A DNA stretch of 64,000 nucleotides, taken from positions 167,434 through 231,433 of the forward strand of contig GG745374.1 of the NCBI GenBank assembly GCA_000151295.1, written 5' to 3'. A model generated the notes under the pieces. It worked only from the letters and a program-made list of their open reading frames with translations. It was not told the origin of the DNA and did no database searches. Positions 22,081 through 32,101 of the stretch are shown here, piece after piece. The position numbers and the translations under genes were made by a program. The DNA comes from Allomyces macrogynus ATCC 38327. Its lineage: Eukaryota; Blastocladiomycota; Blastocladiomycetes; Blastocladiales; Blastocladiaceae. Every line of letters starts with the position of its first letter. The stretch's first letter is position 1.

Positions 22081-22318
22081 CTTCCGCATCCACAAGAACG
22101 AGAACGCCGGCACCAACGGGCACGGGTGGGCGGCGCCCGCCAATTTCTCGAACGTGCCCGCGCCCAAGGCGCTTGGGCCTGTGCCGGGACAGAAGGCGAT
22201 TGCCGAGGCGAGCAATATCCGCTTGCCTGACGTCATCACGACGATCACGTCGTCGATGGCGGCCAAGCACGGCGGCGCGAGGAACGCGACTGCGGCGACG
22301 ATGCTGGGACGCGCGTAA
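20714..22318 (+). CDS. Secreted two-domain multicopper oxidase, copy 1 (shortened C-terminus)
   Basis: Single-exon gene, 534 aa. MRGHVGAAASMLLAAAATT begins a signal peptide, followed by a Ser/Lys-rich linker. The segment RTYYIAADEVEWDYAP is characteristic of ceruloplasmin/hephaestin-type oxidases. Copper ligands are present as four motifs in order: SLHPHA, WAYHSHV, LHVLHWHGI and HCHVNIHFDDGM. The last supplies the Cys, His and axial Met of the type 1 site. The enzyme should couple one-electron substrate oxidation (possibly Fe2+) to O2 reduction outside the cell; the substrate is not decided by sequence. The protein stops about 40 residues earlier than copy 2. Remnants of the missing tail (FGMPLPPTLTIGVTKLKDHD) follow out of frame at 22319-22451, so the original C-terminus was lost by frameshift and stop. 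Confidence 0.9.
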   Translation: MRGHVGAAASMLLAAAATTLVLAATFTNASPVSPPSSKTAHGDTRGDAHGSSASKSSSKSSSKSSSTAVLTTSDLRLCVPEIVPCTVRTYYIAADEVEWDYAPTGMDNFAMLPLDESPLAAPFTRQEIPGRIGRKYIKAIYQEYEDATFTQRRPKEDPSLGIVGPILRAEVGDTLRVVFKNNARFNFSLHPHAALYDKNSEGAVGGSINGRGASVAPGETFTYLWFVPDRAGPGPLDLDSIVWAYHSHVSDNDIYAGLYGALVVYKNRGVLDSRNVPRFNSVLFPVQREIVTYWVVMAETLSPYLALNVERYAGNATLTNEEQQLAASLSRATGGVVGGPTGTNTSTLNEIGGGFGGFEESNRMHPINGYGWGNLPGLDFKQNEYVRWYQLGLGTFLDLHVLHWHGITAIVEGHQRDTIELFPATFHVADARMDDPGQWMLHCHVNIHFDDGMIAFFRIHKNENAGTNGHGWAAPANFSNVPAPKALGPVPGQKAIAEASNIRLPDVITTITSSMAAKHGGARNATAATMLGRA

Positions 22319-22451
22319 CACGACCACGACCAAGACGTCCAACAACAAGACGGTCTGATTTGGCATGCCGCTGCCGCCGACGCTCACGATTGGCGTGACC
22401 AAGCTCAAGGACCACGACGGAGCCGCTAGCAAGACTGCTACGTATGCCTGA
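22319..22451 (+). pseudogene. Decayed 3' end of multicopper oxidase 1
   Basis: In another frame this reads TTTKTSNNKTV, a stop at 22356-22358, then FGMPLPPTLTIGVTKLKDHD and a final stop at 22449-22451. It matches the intact tail of copy 2 (TSNRTVWFGKPLPPALKIG). It is the untranslated remnant of the ancestral C-terminus. Confidence 0.75.
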
Positions 22452-22929
22452 TCTGGTTCTTCGTGCCCAGCTCATTCTTGTCATATCTATGGCGTTGAAA
22501 GTGTTTCTGGGTTGCTTCGCTGGCGTTGCTGCTGTTCGGGAGTGTAACCAGCAGTTTTTTATCACGTGGATTTAGCTCCTTGCATCGCGGAAGTCATGTT
22601 TTCTGTGTCGTTATTCTGGTGTTGGTTTGGTTTGACACTGGACAGTTTGCCGGTTCAACGACATACGTGCCTGTTGTTGTTGATGTGATTATCTCCCTTG
22701 CACCTCCTCTCCCGGGCCTGCCTCTCTAACCGCAACTTGCCGCACTTGCGTCTTCCTCGATTATCCTCCTCGGCGTCTGGTCCTCCGCGCGCGATCCGCT
22801 CACCAGTTCGACTTGCCGGGTCTTGACCCCTTTCTGCTCCGCAACCATCACCCAGCCTTGCCGATCTCGAACCCAACCCTGGTTCTCGCCTTGCACTCTA
22901 AAACCCGCGCGTAGCCACGCATCTTCGAC
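22452..22929. other. Intergenic, no gene recognised
   Basis: Downstream of oxidase 1. T-rich and then pyrimidine-rich (about 22690-22760), which may be the promoter side of the next gene. Confidence 0.4.
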
Positions 22930-24308
22930 TTGTCACCAAGCGGCGCGACCCAGTCGACGCGCGATCCGAACCGACTACGCGGTCGACTTGTTGATCCACG
23001 ACGTAGACGGTTCTTGTCCACGATGCCCGCGCACCTGCATTCGCGCACGTGCAGTATGCAGACTGAGGCGCGCCCGCAGTCTGTCTTTGCGCGGCCTGCG
23101 AATGCGGTCGTCGCCGCGTTCAAGGGCACGCTGCGCTCCGTGCGCGCGGTTGCTCGCGGGGCGGGTGATGGGAACAAGAAAAGCGCGCGGGCAGCTGCAA
23201 GCGGTGTGAGCGACGACGTGATGGTGCGCTGCCGCTCCTACGCTCAAGATTGCAAGACGCAGTTATTGCTCACGATTGTTGTGGGTGTGATCGCGGAGGC
23301 GGACGACAACAACGTGCACGGCAAGCGGCACGACTCCAAGGCCGCGTCGACCTCGGCATCGACTGAGCTGGTCCGTCTCGCCCAGTTTGTAACATCCCAA
23401 GAGAGAGGATCGTTGCTGATGGAGCACACGTTGCTAGAACGTCGTGCACGACCCGGCACTACCTACCGTCGCGCGACGGCAACGTCGTGACGGGTACGCT
23501 GGTCCGCGCCATGACCTCGACCGGCGCCGCCGTGCTCCCCGCCCAATTCGCACCGCCACCTACGACCATGACGCGCACGCACCAGCTCAAGATGCTCGCG
23601 CGCCGGGTCGCCGGTAACCCCGCGCACCCATCCCGCGCCAACCTGTCGCCTGTCTTTAGGCCGTTCATCAACGTTGACTCCGACGTGCTCTTTGCGCACT
23701 TACCCGCGGGCATCCCCAAGCAATGGTCGGGCAAGTCGGCGGCATCTGGGTCCTCGGAGCCCGGTACCTACTCGTCGGCGATGCACGCATGGTTTGGCGG
23801 GATTCTCATCTCCACGGGCGGCGGGGCCCCCGCCGACGATCCGCAATGGGCGCAGTGGGCGCTGTCGCACCCGGTGCTCGACGCGACCGACCCGATCGGC
23901 GCGCTGCGCCGGTACGTTGTCTCGCGCGTGCGGCAAATCGCGGCAGCGCCGACCGTCGCGGCCATGCACAAAATGGTTCTGGCCGAACTGTTTCGCGCGA
24001 TGCGGCTGCAGTTTGCGGCCGAGGCGGGCCAGCGTGTTGTCGACCAGCATGTGGTCGCGCAAAATATTGTGGCCGCGACGGCGGTGCTGGAGCGCGTGTT
24101 GGGCCCGCCGCTAGAGGTGATGCGCGTCGGGTCGATGGCCGACGATGTGGCGTTGTCCCTGCACGAGCGCCGCGCGTACATGGCGGTCTATTGGCACACG
24201 CAGGTCGAGTGTTTCCCAGTGTTTGGGACCGTCTATGCCGATGGGATGGCCGTGAACCAGACCGAGTTTGACAAGTGCGTGTGGGGTGCGCCCCCGGTAA
24301 GGACGTAG
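22930..24308 (+). CDS. Unrecognised protein, two frames
   Basis: Two protein-like open frames follow each other. The first (22930-23490; a likely internal start is MPAHLHSRTCSMQTEARPQS at about 23023) ends soon after LLMEHTLLERRARPGTTYRR. The second continues from about 23475 with DGNVVTGTLVRAMTSTGAAV and runs to 24308 (ending DKCVWGAPPVRT). They are offset by two bases at a CGCGCG run near 23468-23474, which could be a frameshift, or an intron whose borders I could not fix. The second part contains HAWFGGILISTGGG and helix-rich segments (MVLAELFRAMRLQFAAEAG). I see no signal peptide, membrane segment or known catalytic motif, so I give no function. It may be lineage-specific. Confidence 0.45.
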
Positions 24309-25186
24309 GCGAGAACTGGCTTGGCGTGGGACTAGATCGGGTGGGTGGACTACCCTCCATAGAGTCGCTGGGCGATGGAAACTGGAGCGTCGCGTCGAGT
24401 TGTGTTATGAAGGGGGCTAATTCGGCCGGAACTGGAGAACAGGAGATGGATATGAACTCGTATTTTGCGACCATTGCCCGGTGCTTTTCAGCATTTTCAC
24501 ACAAGCCGGCCGCAAGTGAGCTCCATATGTTCCTGTCATTGTGACAGCCACAGTGATTATCTAGCCGTTGCCGCTCTGCTCCGAAGCAGCTGTCGTTCGT
24601 TGGTCAAGCCCAGGTCGAAGCAGCAATATGACGAGTGTGTGGGCAGCATCAGCGGTTCGAGATCTGTTCGTGCCTGGGGTGAAGTAGTCTCAATCACTGG
24701 TATTTCTTTCATTCTTCACAGCTGCGTGAGGCTGAAATGTGGTGAATGTGGTGAATAGCTTGTGGGCGACCCCCGTGCAGCTAACGAGAGTTGAACTGAA
24801 GCACACCGCATTGGTGACTACATCCTGCCCCCGTATAAAGGCATCTATGAGCCAAACAAGATGCGCGTCGCGCGAGTCCGCGCGACCGATTTTGGCTCAT
24901 ACTGGTGATGAAGCCGGGGTCCTGATCGAGCTCTCGACGTTATGTTGTTTAGTACAATGTGGGCCGCAATAGCATTTGGGTCAGAAGTAGCGAGCAGATT
25001 TATTTCGGGCATTACCAGAGCATGGCAGCGGAACGAGCGTCTGCAGCGGGCGGTGCGCGAAAATGGTTGGAGTCGTGGTCAGATTGGCAATGGCACGCGT
25101 GTTCCAAATCTACCAAAAACAAAAAACTCTCGTCCGGCACATTATGCACAAGATGCCCAATCTCCACCCGGTTCTTCTCCGCCCTC
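24309..25186. other. Intergenic, no gene recognised
   Basis: Less GC-rich than neighbouring genes, with short frames only. Confidence 0.4.
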
Positions 25187-26528
25187 CTAGACGGCCGTGT
25201 TCCCCTCCACAGGCCGGACACTCGCGGGCAAGTCGGGCGTCACGCGCAGCTGCGGCACTGGGAGCCGCAATGGCGAGAACCCGTGGTGGCCCGGGTCGCC
25301 CTGGGGGCAATAGCACCCGCACCAAGCGCCCGAGTTGATGGGTCCGACCGACGGCGCCGCCGTAATACAATAGAGCGCGTTCGACGACGTGCGACCGCAC
25401 GCCAGCCGCGTGCCGTCAATCCACGCCTCCGCCTGCTCTCCGACCGTCCACAAGTCCGGGCAATCAAAGTGGCACCTTTGGCCGCGGCTAGCACATCGAC
25501 TGTCCAGCTCGGGCAGCCCATTCGATACAGCAACACCTCGTGCCAGGATTTCGAACTGGGCGGTGGGCCTGCTGGGCCCGTAATAGAAGCAGCCGCTGAG
25601 CGAGACTTCCTGGCCGTTTTTGTTAGATACTGCGGCTAATTTAAATGAAGAATCGAGCGAGTCAGTTATATGTTGCAGCAGAACATCGATGAGTGGCCGC
25701 AACGTACATTGCAGCACGGCAACACACATGTCGCTGTGCGTACCGTAGCGGATCTGCGCCGTGGCAAAATTGTATGACCACGATTGCGGTTCGCCGCCAG
25801 TGCTAAAGATGTGTCGGTCGTCAGCATCCAACGCCAGCAGGGCGCGACACGAACGCCAGCAGGGCACGGGACGAACACGACTTCAGGAACAACCAGTGCG
25901 CCACATACCATTTCCAAAACTGAACTCTGGCACCCTCATACACCATTCCTTGCGGCAGGTCCAGGCAATACCGCACGCCATTGTGCTCACGCGAAATGGT
26001 CATGTCGTACCACGTCCCGTGTTCGTCTGTGCGTGGCTGCTCATAATACCACACGTCAAAGTGCTTGAAATTGAATCTCGCGTCAGCCACGCGTTGGTAT
26101 GCCAGAATCAGCACCTGCAAGTTTGAACAATACGAACTTGATGATCAGCAAAAGCGTCCGAAGGTGCATGGCACGTCCAAAGGGCCGCTTTCGCATAGTT
26201 CCCGTCTGGATGCCGTTGGAAACGAATCTAAGTTATCAGGGCTCGGTAACCGTCCTCAGGCATGCCAAGGAGCAGAATGTACGAACTGGCAGTCTCGGGG
26301 GCAAAGTCGAGGCATCGGCCGACATTAACGCGTCCGTTCGCAGATGGTGTCTTGATCCACAGGTTGGGGATAACGACTCTAAAGAAGATGGTGGGAATCA
26401 TTGATTGAGCGCGAGGAACGTGTCGAATCAACCAAGCGATGACGATGGCACTTTTCGAGCCACACGGCGGAGCACGCCTGAGCAAGAACGAGAAGGGTGA
26501 ACAGGACGGCGGTGTGGTCGGTCTTCAT
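25187..26528 (-). CDS. Secreted ricin-B-type (beta-trefoil) lectin-like protein
   Basis: The minus strand begins with a clear signal peptide, MKTDHTAVLFTLLVLAQACS, at 26528. Later exons give VLILAYQRVADARF (acceptor near 26120) and a trefoil repeat: RYCLDLPQGMVYEGARVQFW, then across a spliced GTATGT...TTTAG intron C-T-G-G-E-P-Q-S-W with YNFATAQIRYG. This is the carbohydrate-binding ricin-B pattern (CLD...W.C.GG..Q.W......I). Another GTACGT donor near 25713 leads to an exon starting SAVSNKNGQEVSLSGCFYYG and a cysteine-rich C-terminus (CHFDCPDLW, WCGCYCPQG). The second exon (PNLWIKTPSANGRVNVGRCL) joins in a way I could not phase. The role is probably sugar binding outside the cell. Nothing resembling a ricin A-chain or other enzymatic toxin domain is present. 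Confidence 0.62.
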
Positions 26529-28101
26529 TGGAATCGTCGGTATTGGATGGCAGCGTTACGATCCGATTACTCGCCAACGAGGGGCGATGCTGTGCCTTTA
26601 TAGGCGCTCAATGTGGCGACGCCATGGTTTACCATGCTTTGCTGCAAGGATCGTACTTCTACCGTGCATGGTTTCAGATCCGCCTGCAAGGCGTTGGCAA
26701 CGCCGACGTGGCGAGCGATACGTCATGTCCGCCCACCCGTCAGCGGCGGCGCCGCGTTGTACGACCGTACGACCTGACTCGTCTGGTCGTGTCGCGTTGC
26801 CTTTTGCCTTGGACGCAAGCGCAACTTTCGGTGAGCATCTATCGGGAAGATGATGCGGTAAATCTATACGTCTGAACGGCGCGGAGGCCGAAGTTTCTGC
26901 TGGTTCACGCCCAATAGAAGGTCTCCAAGAGGCGTAACGCCCCTCTAAGCCGATGCAAGGTCAAGAACGTTTGGTGGTGTTAGGCATCGTGCTGCTTACG
27001 AAAGTTCATCTTTCAGCCATCCACAGTTGATACTTTGCGAAGCGGGCCAAACGTGTTCATAAGCGCCAACATTAGGCCTTCGTTTACATCAGCAGGGTGA
27101 CTGCTCATGGTGAGGAGGCTTAAGGCCCGTTCGGCATTTTCCAGCCCAACAGTTCATAATCAGGTTGTTTCTGTCAGTGATTTGGCCAACAGAATGTTTC
27201 TGTTGTGTTCACCGCCCTGCCGAACAGACCCAACGAGGGATATGTGAGCGCCGCGCGCTGTCGCCGTCCCCAGCATCGCTGGTGCCGCCGCTCGTGGCGC
27301 TTGGTCCTCAACTTGAAGGAAGGCGACCCCGGTGCGCGCAGCAGACCGTCGAACCCGCTCCCTCGGCGCCGCTCATGGCCACGCTCGCTGCCGCAGCACT
27401 GGGACCGTCGGATGCTCCAGTTTTAGGTGCTGGCGCTGCAGCCAAGCCCGCGTCAGTGCAAGCGTCGCCACCTGCCAGTACGGCCGCCGCATCGACAAAT
27501 TTTTCCAGCTATAACTGACACGGCAATTCTTTCTGTTGCTTCGCTACCAGCCACTCTCGCGACCTCGGCGACATTCTGAGCAGCTGGCCGCTTACCAGCA
27601 CCAGTAGCGAGTTGCGTTCCAAGGCCTGGTCTCTCGTGCGCCGCTGTGGCTCCTGACCAGACCCAGTTGTCATCGCCCGGCTCGACCCGAAACGACGATC
27701 CCGCCCACCGATCATGTTCCTCTTGCTGGCCCTGAACTCGCTGCGCCCATGCGTCCGGCGCTCGCCGAGCTGACCAACATTGTGCCTCCACCACGTCTCC
27801 GCCACGAACCACGCGAAAAGGCACCTGCAGCTGTTTTTCGGAGGGGTTTTGGCGAGCGAAAACAGAAAACATTTTTCTTCTGTCCTCATACACCACAAGC
27901 TCGACGCCGCCGCCTGTCTTCTCTCCTTTCTATTCAAGCTGGCAGCGACCCCTGACTTGGGAGTTCTGGTGTCTGCCATCAAAACGCTTCAATTTTTGGC
28001 CAGTCATCCCGTACTCACCGTTCAAACCACATGCGTTTTACACCCTGCATTGAAACTAGATAGATCACAGCTATCTTGATACAAATGTTTCATGCGAATC
28101 G
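26529..28101. other. Gene-poor stretch, nothing recognised
   Basis: Short frames on both strands (for example around 27240-27520 plus and 27510-27980 minus) are Ala/Ser/Arg-rich and match no family I know. There could be a small lineage-specific gene. Confidence 0.35.
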
Positions 28102-28535
28102 ATCCGGTGGCTGCTGAGATCTGGTCACCGCCGAACTCCTATCTATGCCGCCTGGGTCGGTTTTGAGGCAAAGAGGTGTAGAATCGATGCGCGCCATTGA
28201 GGGCATTCGAATGCAATTTGTTTGATGAATATCAGAGGTGATTTGAGTGAGGAGATAAATATGGCGGTCGCACTCGATCTACGTGGTGCAACGTTCGAGT
28301 TCAGCAAACGAGAAAAGTCTCGCGCCCAAGTTACACCACGTAGATTGAGCTCGACCGACCATTCGCGCCAGCTTTTTCTCCTCGCTCAAAATATCTTCGA
28401 TGAGCACCAAAAAAAAAGCGCATTCGAACCCTCTTAATGGCGCGCTTCGATTCTGCACCTCTACGCGGTTGACCTGCCCAGGCGGCATCGATGCGTTTCG
28501 ACGGTGGCCAGATCTCTGCGACCACTGAGCCGGTT
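28102..28535. repeat. Large imperfect palindrome (fold-back element)
   Basis: The left arm at about 28102-28292 pairs with the reverse complement of the right arm at about 28331-28535, with a loop of about 38 nt. Matching blocks in order include GAGATCTGG, TGCCGCCTGGG, AGAGGTG-AGAATCGA, GCGCGCCATT, TTCGAATGC, TTTGAG-GAGGAGA and ATCTACGTGGTG. Similarity is roughly three quarters by eye, with small indels. It contains no convincing protein. It could be a MITE or fold-back transposon, or the template of a hairpin RNA. Confidence 0.75.
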
Positions 28536-28976
28536 CGGGTGGAAACTAAATAGAGAGTAGTTCTAGTCCATTTATTTTTGATGCGGATAGTAAAAACCAT
28601 AGTGGTTGACTAGGGAGTACGGGAGAAGTGCCCAAAACTTGAGAAACGTCTTCGTGTCATCCTAAAAGGACGTTGGAACCTGAATAGCCCCAAGGGCCGC
28701 TTGCCGAGAAATTAATAACGAGCCGGCATCGCTGAATACATCCAAGGATTACGTCGTGAGGAACACACGCTGCCTTGTTTATGCATTATGCCGACGTGAT
28801 CGGATCCCGCAACAACAGCATTTGTTCAAGTGCGGGCCGCATTAATGTGATCCATACTTCTCTTCGTGATCCTTGTCTGACCATCAGTTGTCCCGGCGAA
28901 ATTTTATGATTCCTGTCGCGTCAGAAAGTGTCCACGCCATAATTCCTGCACGATTCGGCGAACTCCACGAGACATT
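28536..28976. other. Intergenic, no gene recognised
   Basis: AT-richer sequence after the palindrome. Only short frames. Confidence 0.4.
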
Positions 28977-29004
28977 GCAAACTGCAAACTGCAAACTGCA
29001 AACC
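28977..29004 (+). repeat. 7-bp tandem repeat (GCAAACT x4)
   Basis: Three perfect copies of GCAAACT and a fourth with one change. A simple short tandem repeat without a CRISPR-like spacer pattern. Confidence 0.85.
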
Positions 29005-29185
29005 TGCCGTAGATCACGTAATCTGTCTCGATCAGATCAGATGCCAAGAACCTCCGACGATCATTGACCTAATGGCCGCCCGCACGACAGCACTCCAGAT
29101 TCCAGACTCCATCCACCACACTCCACGCTCCCTACTCCAGTTCCCCTCCATAGTCCCTCTGCCCTTCCGCATACTCCGTCCCTGC

Positions 29186-32101
29186 CTAGAAAAAGTTGGC
29201 GACCCACTGGTACACGCGGCTCACGCCACGATCACCACGCGCCGTCTTGCTCTTATACTCGCGCGCATCAATCTCCGCCGCAGCAGCCGCAGCCGGGTCG
29301 GGCGACCGTGCACGGCGCACCACGCCGCCGCGCGGCACATCGAGCCCGACATTCCCTGGCTCGTGCCGCCGGTGCGACAACGTGCGTGACCGGCGCGGCG
29401 AGACCGACTCAAGCGTGATCCCGGGCGTCGGCGACGCGCGACCGCCGGTAAACGACGCCGACCGCGCAACACTGCCCGGCCGCGACCCGACCACGACCGG
29501 GGTCACATCCCCGCGCGGGACGACGGGCGCCGGCACGGGCATAAGCGGCGCGCCGAGCGCGTAGATCAGGAACGCGTACTCTTGCGCCAAGTCGTCGAGG
29601 TGCGCGTACTGGCCCGAATTCCCGCCGTGACCTGCGTCGTCGATGCGCAACAGGAGTACATTGTCGGACTGCCAGTTGTGCCGCAGCTTGGCGACAAACT
29701 TGACGGGTTCGAAAAACGAGACGCGCGGGTCGTTCATCCCGCCGCAGACCATGACGTGCGGGTACGTCTCGCGCGGCTGCACGTTCGTGTATGGACAGTA
29801 CGAGCGCATCACGTCATAGATCGTGCGGTCGGCCGCGGGGTTGCCCCACTCGGTGTACTCGAACGCTGTCCAAGGCAACGACGCGTCGAACATGGTGTTG
29901 ACCACGTCGACAAACGGCACTTCCATGAGACACGCCTGGACCAGGTCGGGCGCCTCGTTCAGGACCGCGCCCATGAGCAGGCCACCAGCCGACCGGCCAT
30001 AAATGGCGAGTTGCGCGGGCGTCGTGTACCCTTCCTTGACGAGATGGTGCAGGCACCGCACAAAATCCTTGATCGTATTGGGTTTCTTGGCCAGCTTGCC
30101 CTCGTCGTACCACGCCATGCCGAGATCGGCGCCGCCGCGCACGTGCGCGATCGCATAGACGAACCCGCGATCGAGCAGAGAGAGACGTTGCGTCGAGAAG
30201 ATCGGGGTCACGCACGACCCGTACGCGCCGTAGGCATGCACGAGCGTCGGGTTGGTCCAGGGGCCCAATTCATTGTCGTTGGCGTGCACGCGACTGCCCG
30301 GCAGCGGCCGCCCGAGCAGGTCCTTGCGGTAGACGACCGACATGGGCACGGCCGTCCCGTCCTCGCCAATCGCAAACAGGCGGTGCGCCGCGTACAAGTC
30401 CGGATTATAGGGTCCCGCGGCACCCGCGACGGTCTCGGTGTGCACGACCGTGAACGCGCGCTCGTCCATGTGGTAGTCGACAATCTGTTTGGGCTGCAAG
30501 AAGGAGGTATAGGTGTACCGCACGACATTGGTCGCAAACAGGACGTGCTTGGACAGGTCCGAGATTTCCTCGTCGAGCGACATGGGCCAGAGCGAGTAGA
30601 CGGTCTCGGAAAATGATACGTAGTGGAACGTTTGCAGCGACGTGTCGCGCAGGTCGATCACTCGCACGTTCTGAATGCAGTTGGACCGCTCAAAGACGAC
30701 CAGGTGGTTCTGGCGCACTTGGAAGTCTTCGATCAGGACAAAGTCGCGCGGCGGGATGACGACCTCGCAATGCGCGTCGACATTGTTGGCCGCAGTTGCG
30801 TCGTCGGTCGACTCGGTGCTCGTCGGTGCCTCGGTGGCGGCAAAGATGCTCGCCATGGGCACGCGGAACAGCCAGTTGTTCTTGTGCACGCCCTCGTCCG
30901 TGAGGACGTAGAGCAGGTCGCCGTGCGCCTCGACCGTGTACTGCACCCCTTCGTGCCGTGGGAACAAGCGCCGCGGCACAGCGAGACCCGACGTCGTGAC
31001 CGTCTTCTCGACCCACTCCGTGTCACCGGTAATCGCTTCCTCGCTGCCCTCATCGTCGTCATCAGCCGGCACCCACACGGTCGCCGTGGCCACCTCGTTG
31101 AGGTCGAGCGCCCACGTCTCAGACGTGATCTGCGCGCCGGCATGCACGAGAACAAACCGCGAGTTGCACGTCTTGGTGAGCGTCAAAAAGTACATGTCGT
31201 CGTCCTCCTGGTAGAGCACCTGGTCGTGCGCAGCCGGGTTCGTGTCGCCGAGCCGGTGGCGGCGCACCTGAAACGCGCGCTCGGTAGAGTCGAGCGCAAG
31301 ATAGAATCCCCACTTGCCGTCATGGGAAAACTCGAAATTCTCCCAGCAGTCGTGCAGCCGGTCCGGCAAGAGCACGCGGCGGTGCAAGTCCTTGAAGAAG
31401 ATGGTGAACCGCTCGGTGCCGGCACCGTCAATCCCAAACGCAATGAATCGGCCGCAAGGGGAGTGCCGCAAAAAGCCGACGCGGAAGTAGGCGCCGTCGG
31501 CGTACTCGGGCATAGCCGCGAGCTCGTTCTCGTCGAGGTAAACTTCCTCCTCGACCCCGGCACAACCGGCATCACCCGCAGCACGGTACCGCACGTGCTG
31601 CCGGTACTCGTGGCCGGCGACTTTGCGCGAGTAGTAGGTCCAGCCGTCGGGAAGAGCCACCTCGGCCGTGCGCTCGTTCTCGTCGATGCGGTCAATGAAC
31701 TCGCGCACGAGCTGCGTGCGCAATGCCGCGGTCGGCCGCTCGAGACAGTCGCGCGTGTACTCGTTCTCGCGCGCAATGTAGTTGAGCACCTCGGGGTTGG
31801 TGCGGTCGTGCAGCCACCGGAAATCGTCGGTCCACTCGTCGCCGTGGCAGTTGATTGTGGAAAACGCACGTTTGGGCGCGAGCGGCGGTGGCGCGTGCGC
31901 GGATTGATGCGGGAGCGGCAGATGCAGTGCTTGGTGCGCGCGCGCGTGTTTCCTACAGCCCAATAGTTCGTGTGAGTGCCTTGGACGGAAGGGCGAGAGG
32001 AAAGAGCCAAAGCACGGCGTACGAAATGGTGTGCAGCAGCGGGCCCAGGTGCCGCCAGACGTCAGCGTACGCGTCGGGCGCAAACCGCACATAATCGGCA
32101 A
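29186..32101 (-). CDS. Oligopeptidase B-like serine peptidase (family S9A)
   Basis: Cleaves short peptides after basic residues in characterised members. The N-terminal segment GDEWTDDFRWLHDRTNPEVL and a seven-blade propeller region are followed by the alpha/beta-hydrolase domain. The catalytic residues are all visible: Ser in YGRSAGGLLMGAVLNEAP, Asp in GGMNDPRVSFFEP and His in RIDDAGHGGNSGQ. This motif set fits oligopeptidase B better than prolyl oligopeptidase. The start is uncertain: the frame is open to 32101, and its first ~80 residues are Arg/Ser/Pro-rich and nearly free of acidic residues, like a mitochondrial presequence, but they overlap another plausible frame (31953-32429). After the catalytic domain comes a disordered tail of ~120 residues (SRPGSVARSASF type) that the ~690-aa bacterial enzyme lacks. 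A decayed partial copy lies at 2303-3165. Confidence 0.9.
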   Translation of the reverse strand: MPIMCGLRPTRTLTSGGTWARCCTPFRTPCFGSFLSPFRPRHSHELLGCRKHARAHQALHLPLPHQSAHAPPPLAPKRAFSTINCHGDEWTDDFRWLHDRTNPEVLNYIARENEYTRDCLERPTAALRTQLVREFIDRIDENERTAEVALPDGWTYYSRKVAGHEYRQHVRYRAAGDAGCAGVEEEVYLDENELAAMPEYADGAYFRVGFLRHSPCGRFIAFGIDGAGTERFTIFFKDLHRRVLLPDRLHDCWENFEFSHDGKWGFYLALDSTERAFQVRRHRLGDTNPAAHDQVLYQEDDDMYFLTLTKTCNSRFVLVHAGAQITSETWALDLNEVATATVWVPADDDDEGSEEAITGDTEWVEKTVTTSGLAVPRRLFPRHEGVQYTVEAHGDLLYVLTDEGVHKNNWLFRVPMASIFAATEAPTSTESTDDATAANNVDAHCEVVIPPRDFVLIEDFQVRQNHLVVFERSNCIQNVRVIDLRDTSLQTFHYVSFSETVYSLWPMSLDEEISDLSKHVLFATNVVRYTYTSFLQPKQIVDYHMDERAFTVVHTETVAGAAGPYNPDLYAAHRLFAIGEDGTAVPMSVVYRKDLLGRPLPGSRVHANDNELGPWTNPTLVHAYGAYGSCVTPIFSTQRLSLLDRGFVYAIAHVRGGADLGMAWYDEGKLAKKPNTIKDFVRCLHHLVKEGYTTPAQLAIYGRSAGGLLMGAVLNEAPDLVQACLMEVPFVDVVNTMFDASLPWTAFEYTEWGNPAADRTIYDVMRSYCPYTNVQPRETYPHVMVCGGMNDPRVSFFEPVKFVAKLRHNWQSDNVLLLRIDDAGHGGNSGQYAHLDDLAQEYAFLIYALGAPLMPVPAPVVPRGDVTPVVVGSRPGSVARSASFTGGRASPTPGITLESVSPRRSRTLSHRRHEPGNVGLDVPRGGVVRRARSPDPAAAAAAEIDAREYKSKTARGDRGVSRVYQWVANFF

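Noticed and set aside
20885..22432. 515-aa antisense open frame opposite multicopper oxidase 1 (and its mirror on copy 2)
   Set aside because: Arg/Val/His-rich shadow of a GC-biased gene. The sense strand has a signal peptide and all copper motifs.
25187..26528. Possible toxin of the ricin type
   Set aside because: Only a sugar-binding trefoil pattern is visible; no ribosome-inactivating domain is present.
28222..28437. 71-aa open frame inside the palindrome
   Set aside because: It spans both arms and the loop and has no protein character; the palindrome itself explains the sequence.
28977..29004. Short repeat considered as a CRISPR-like array
   Set aside because: Units are 7 bp with no spacers, and the genome is eukaryotic.
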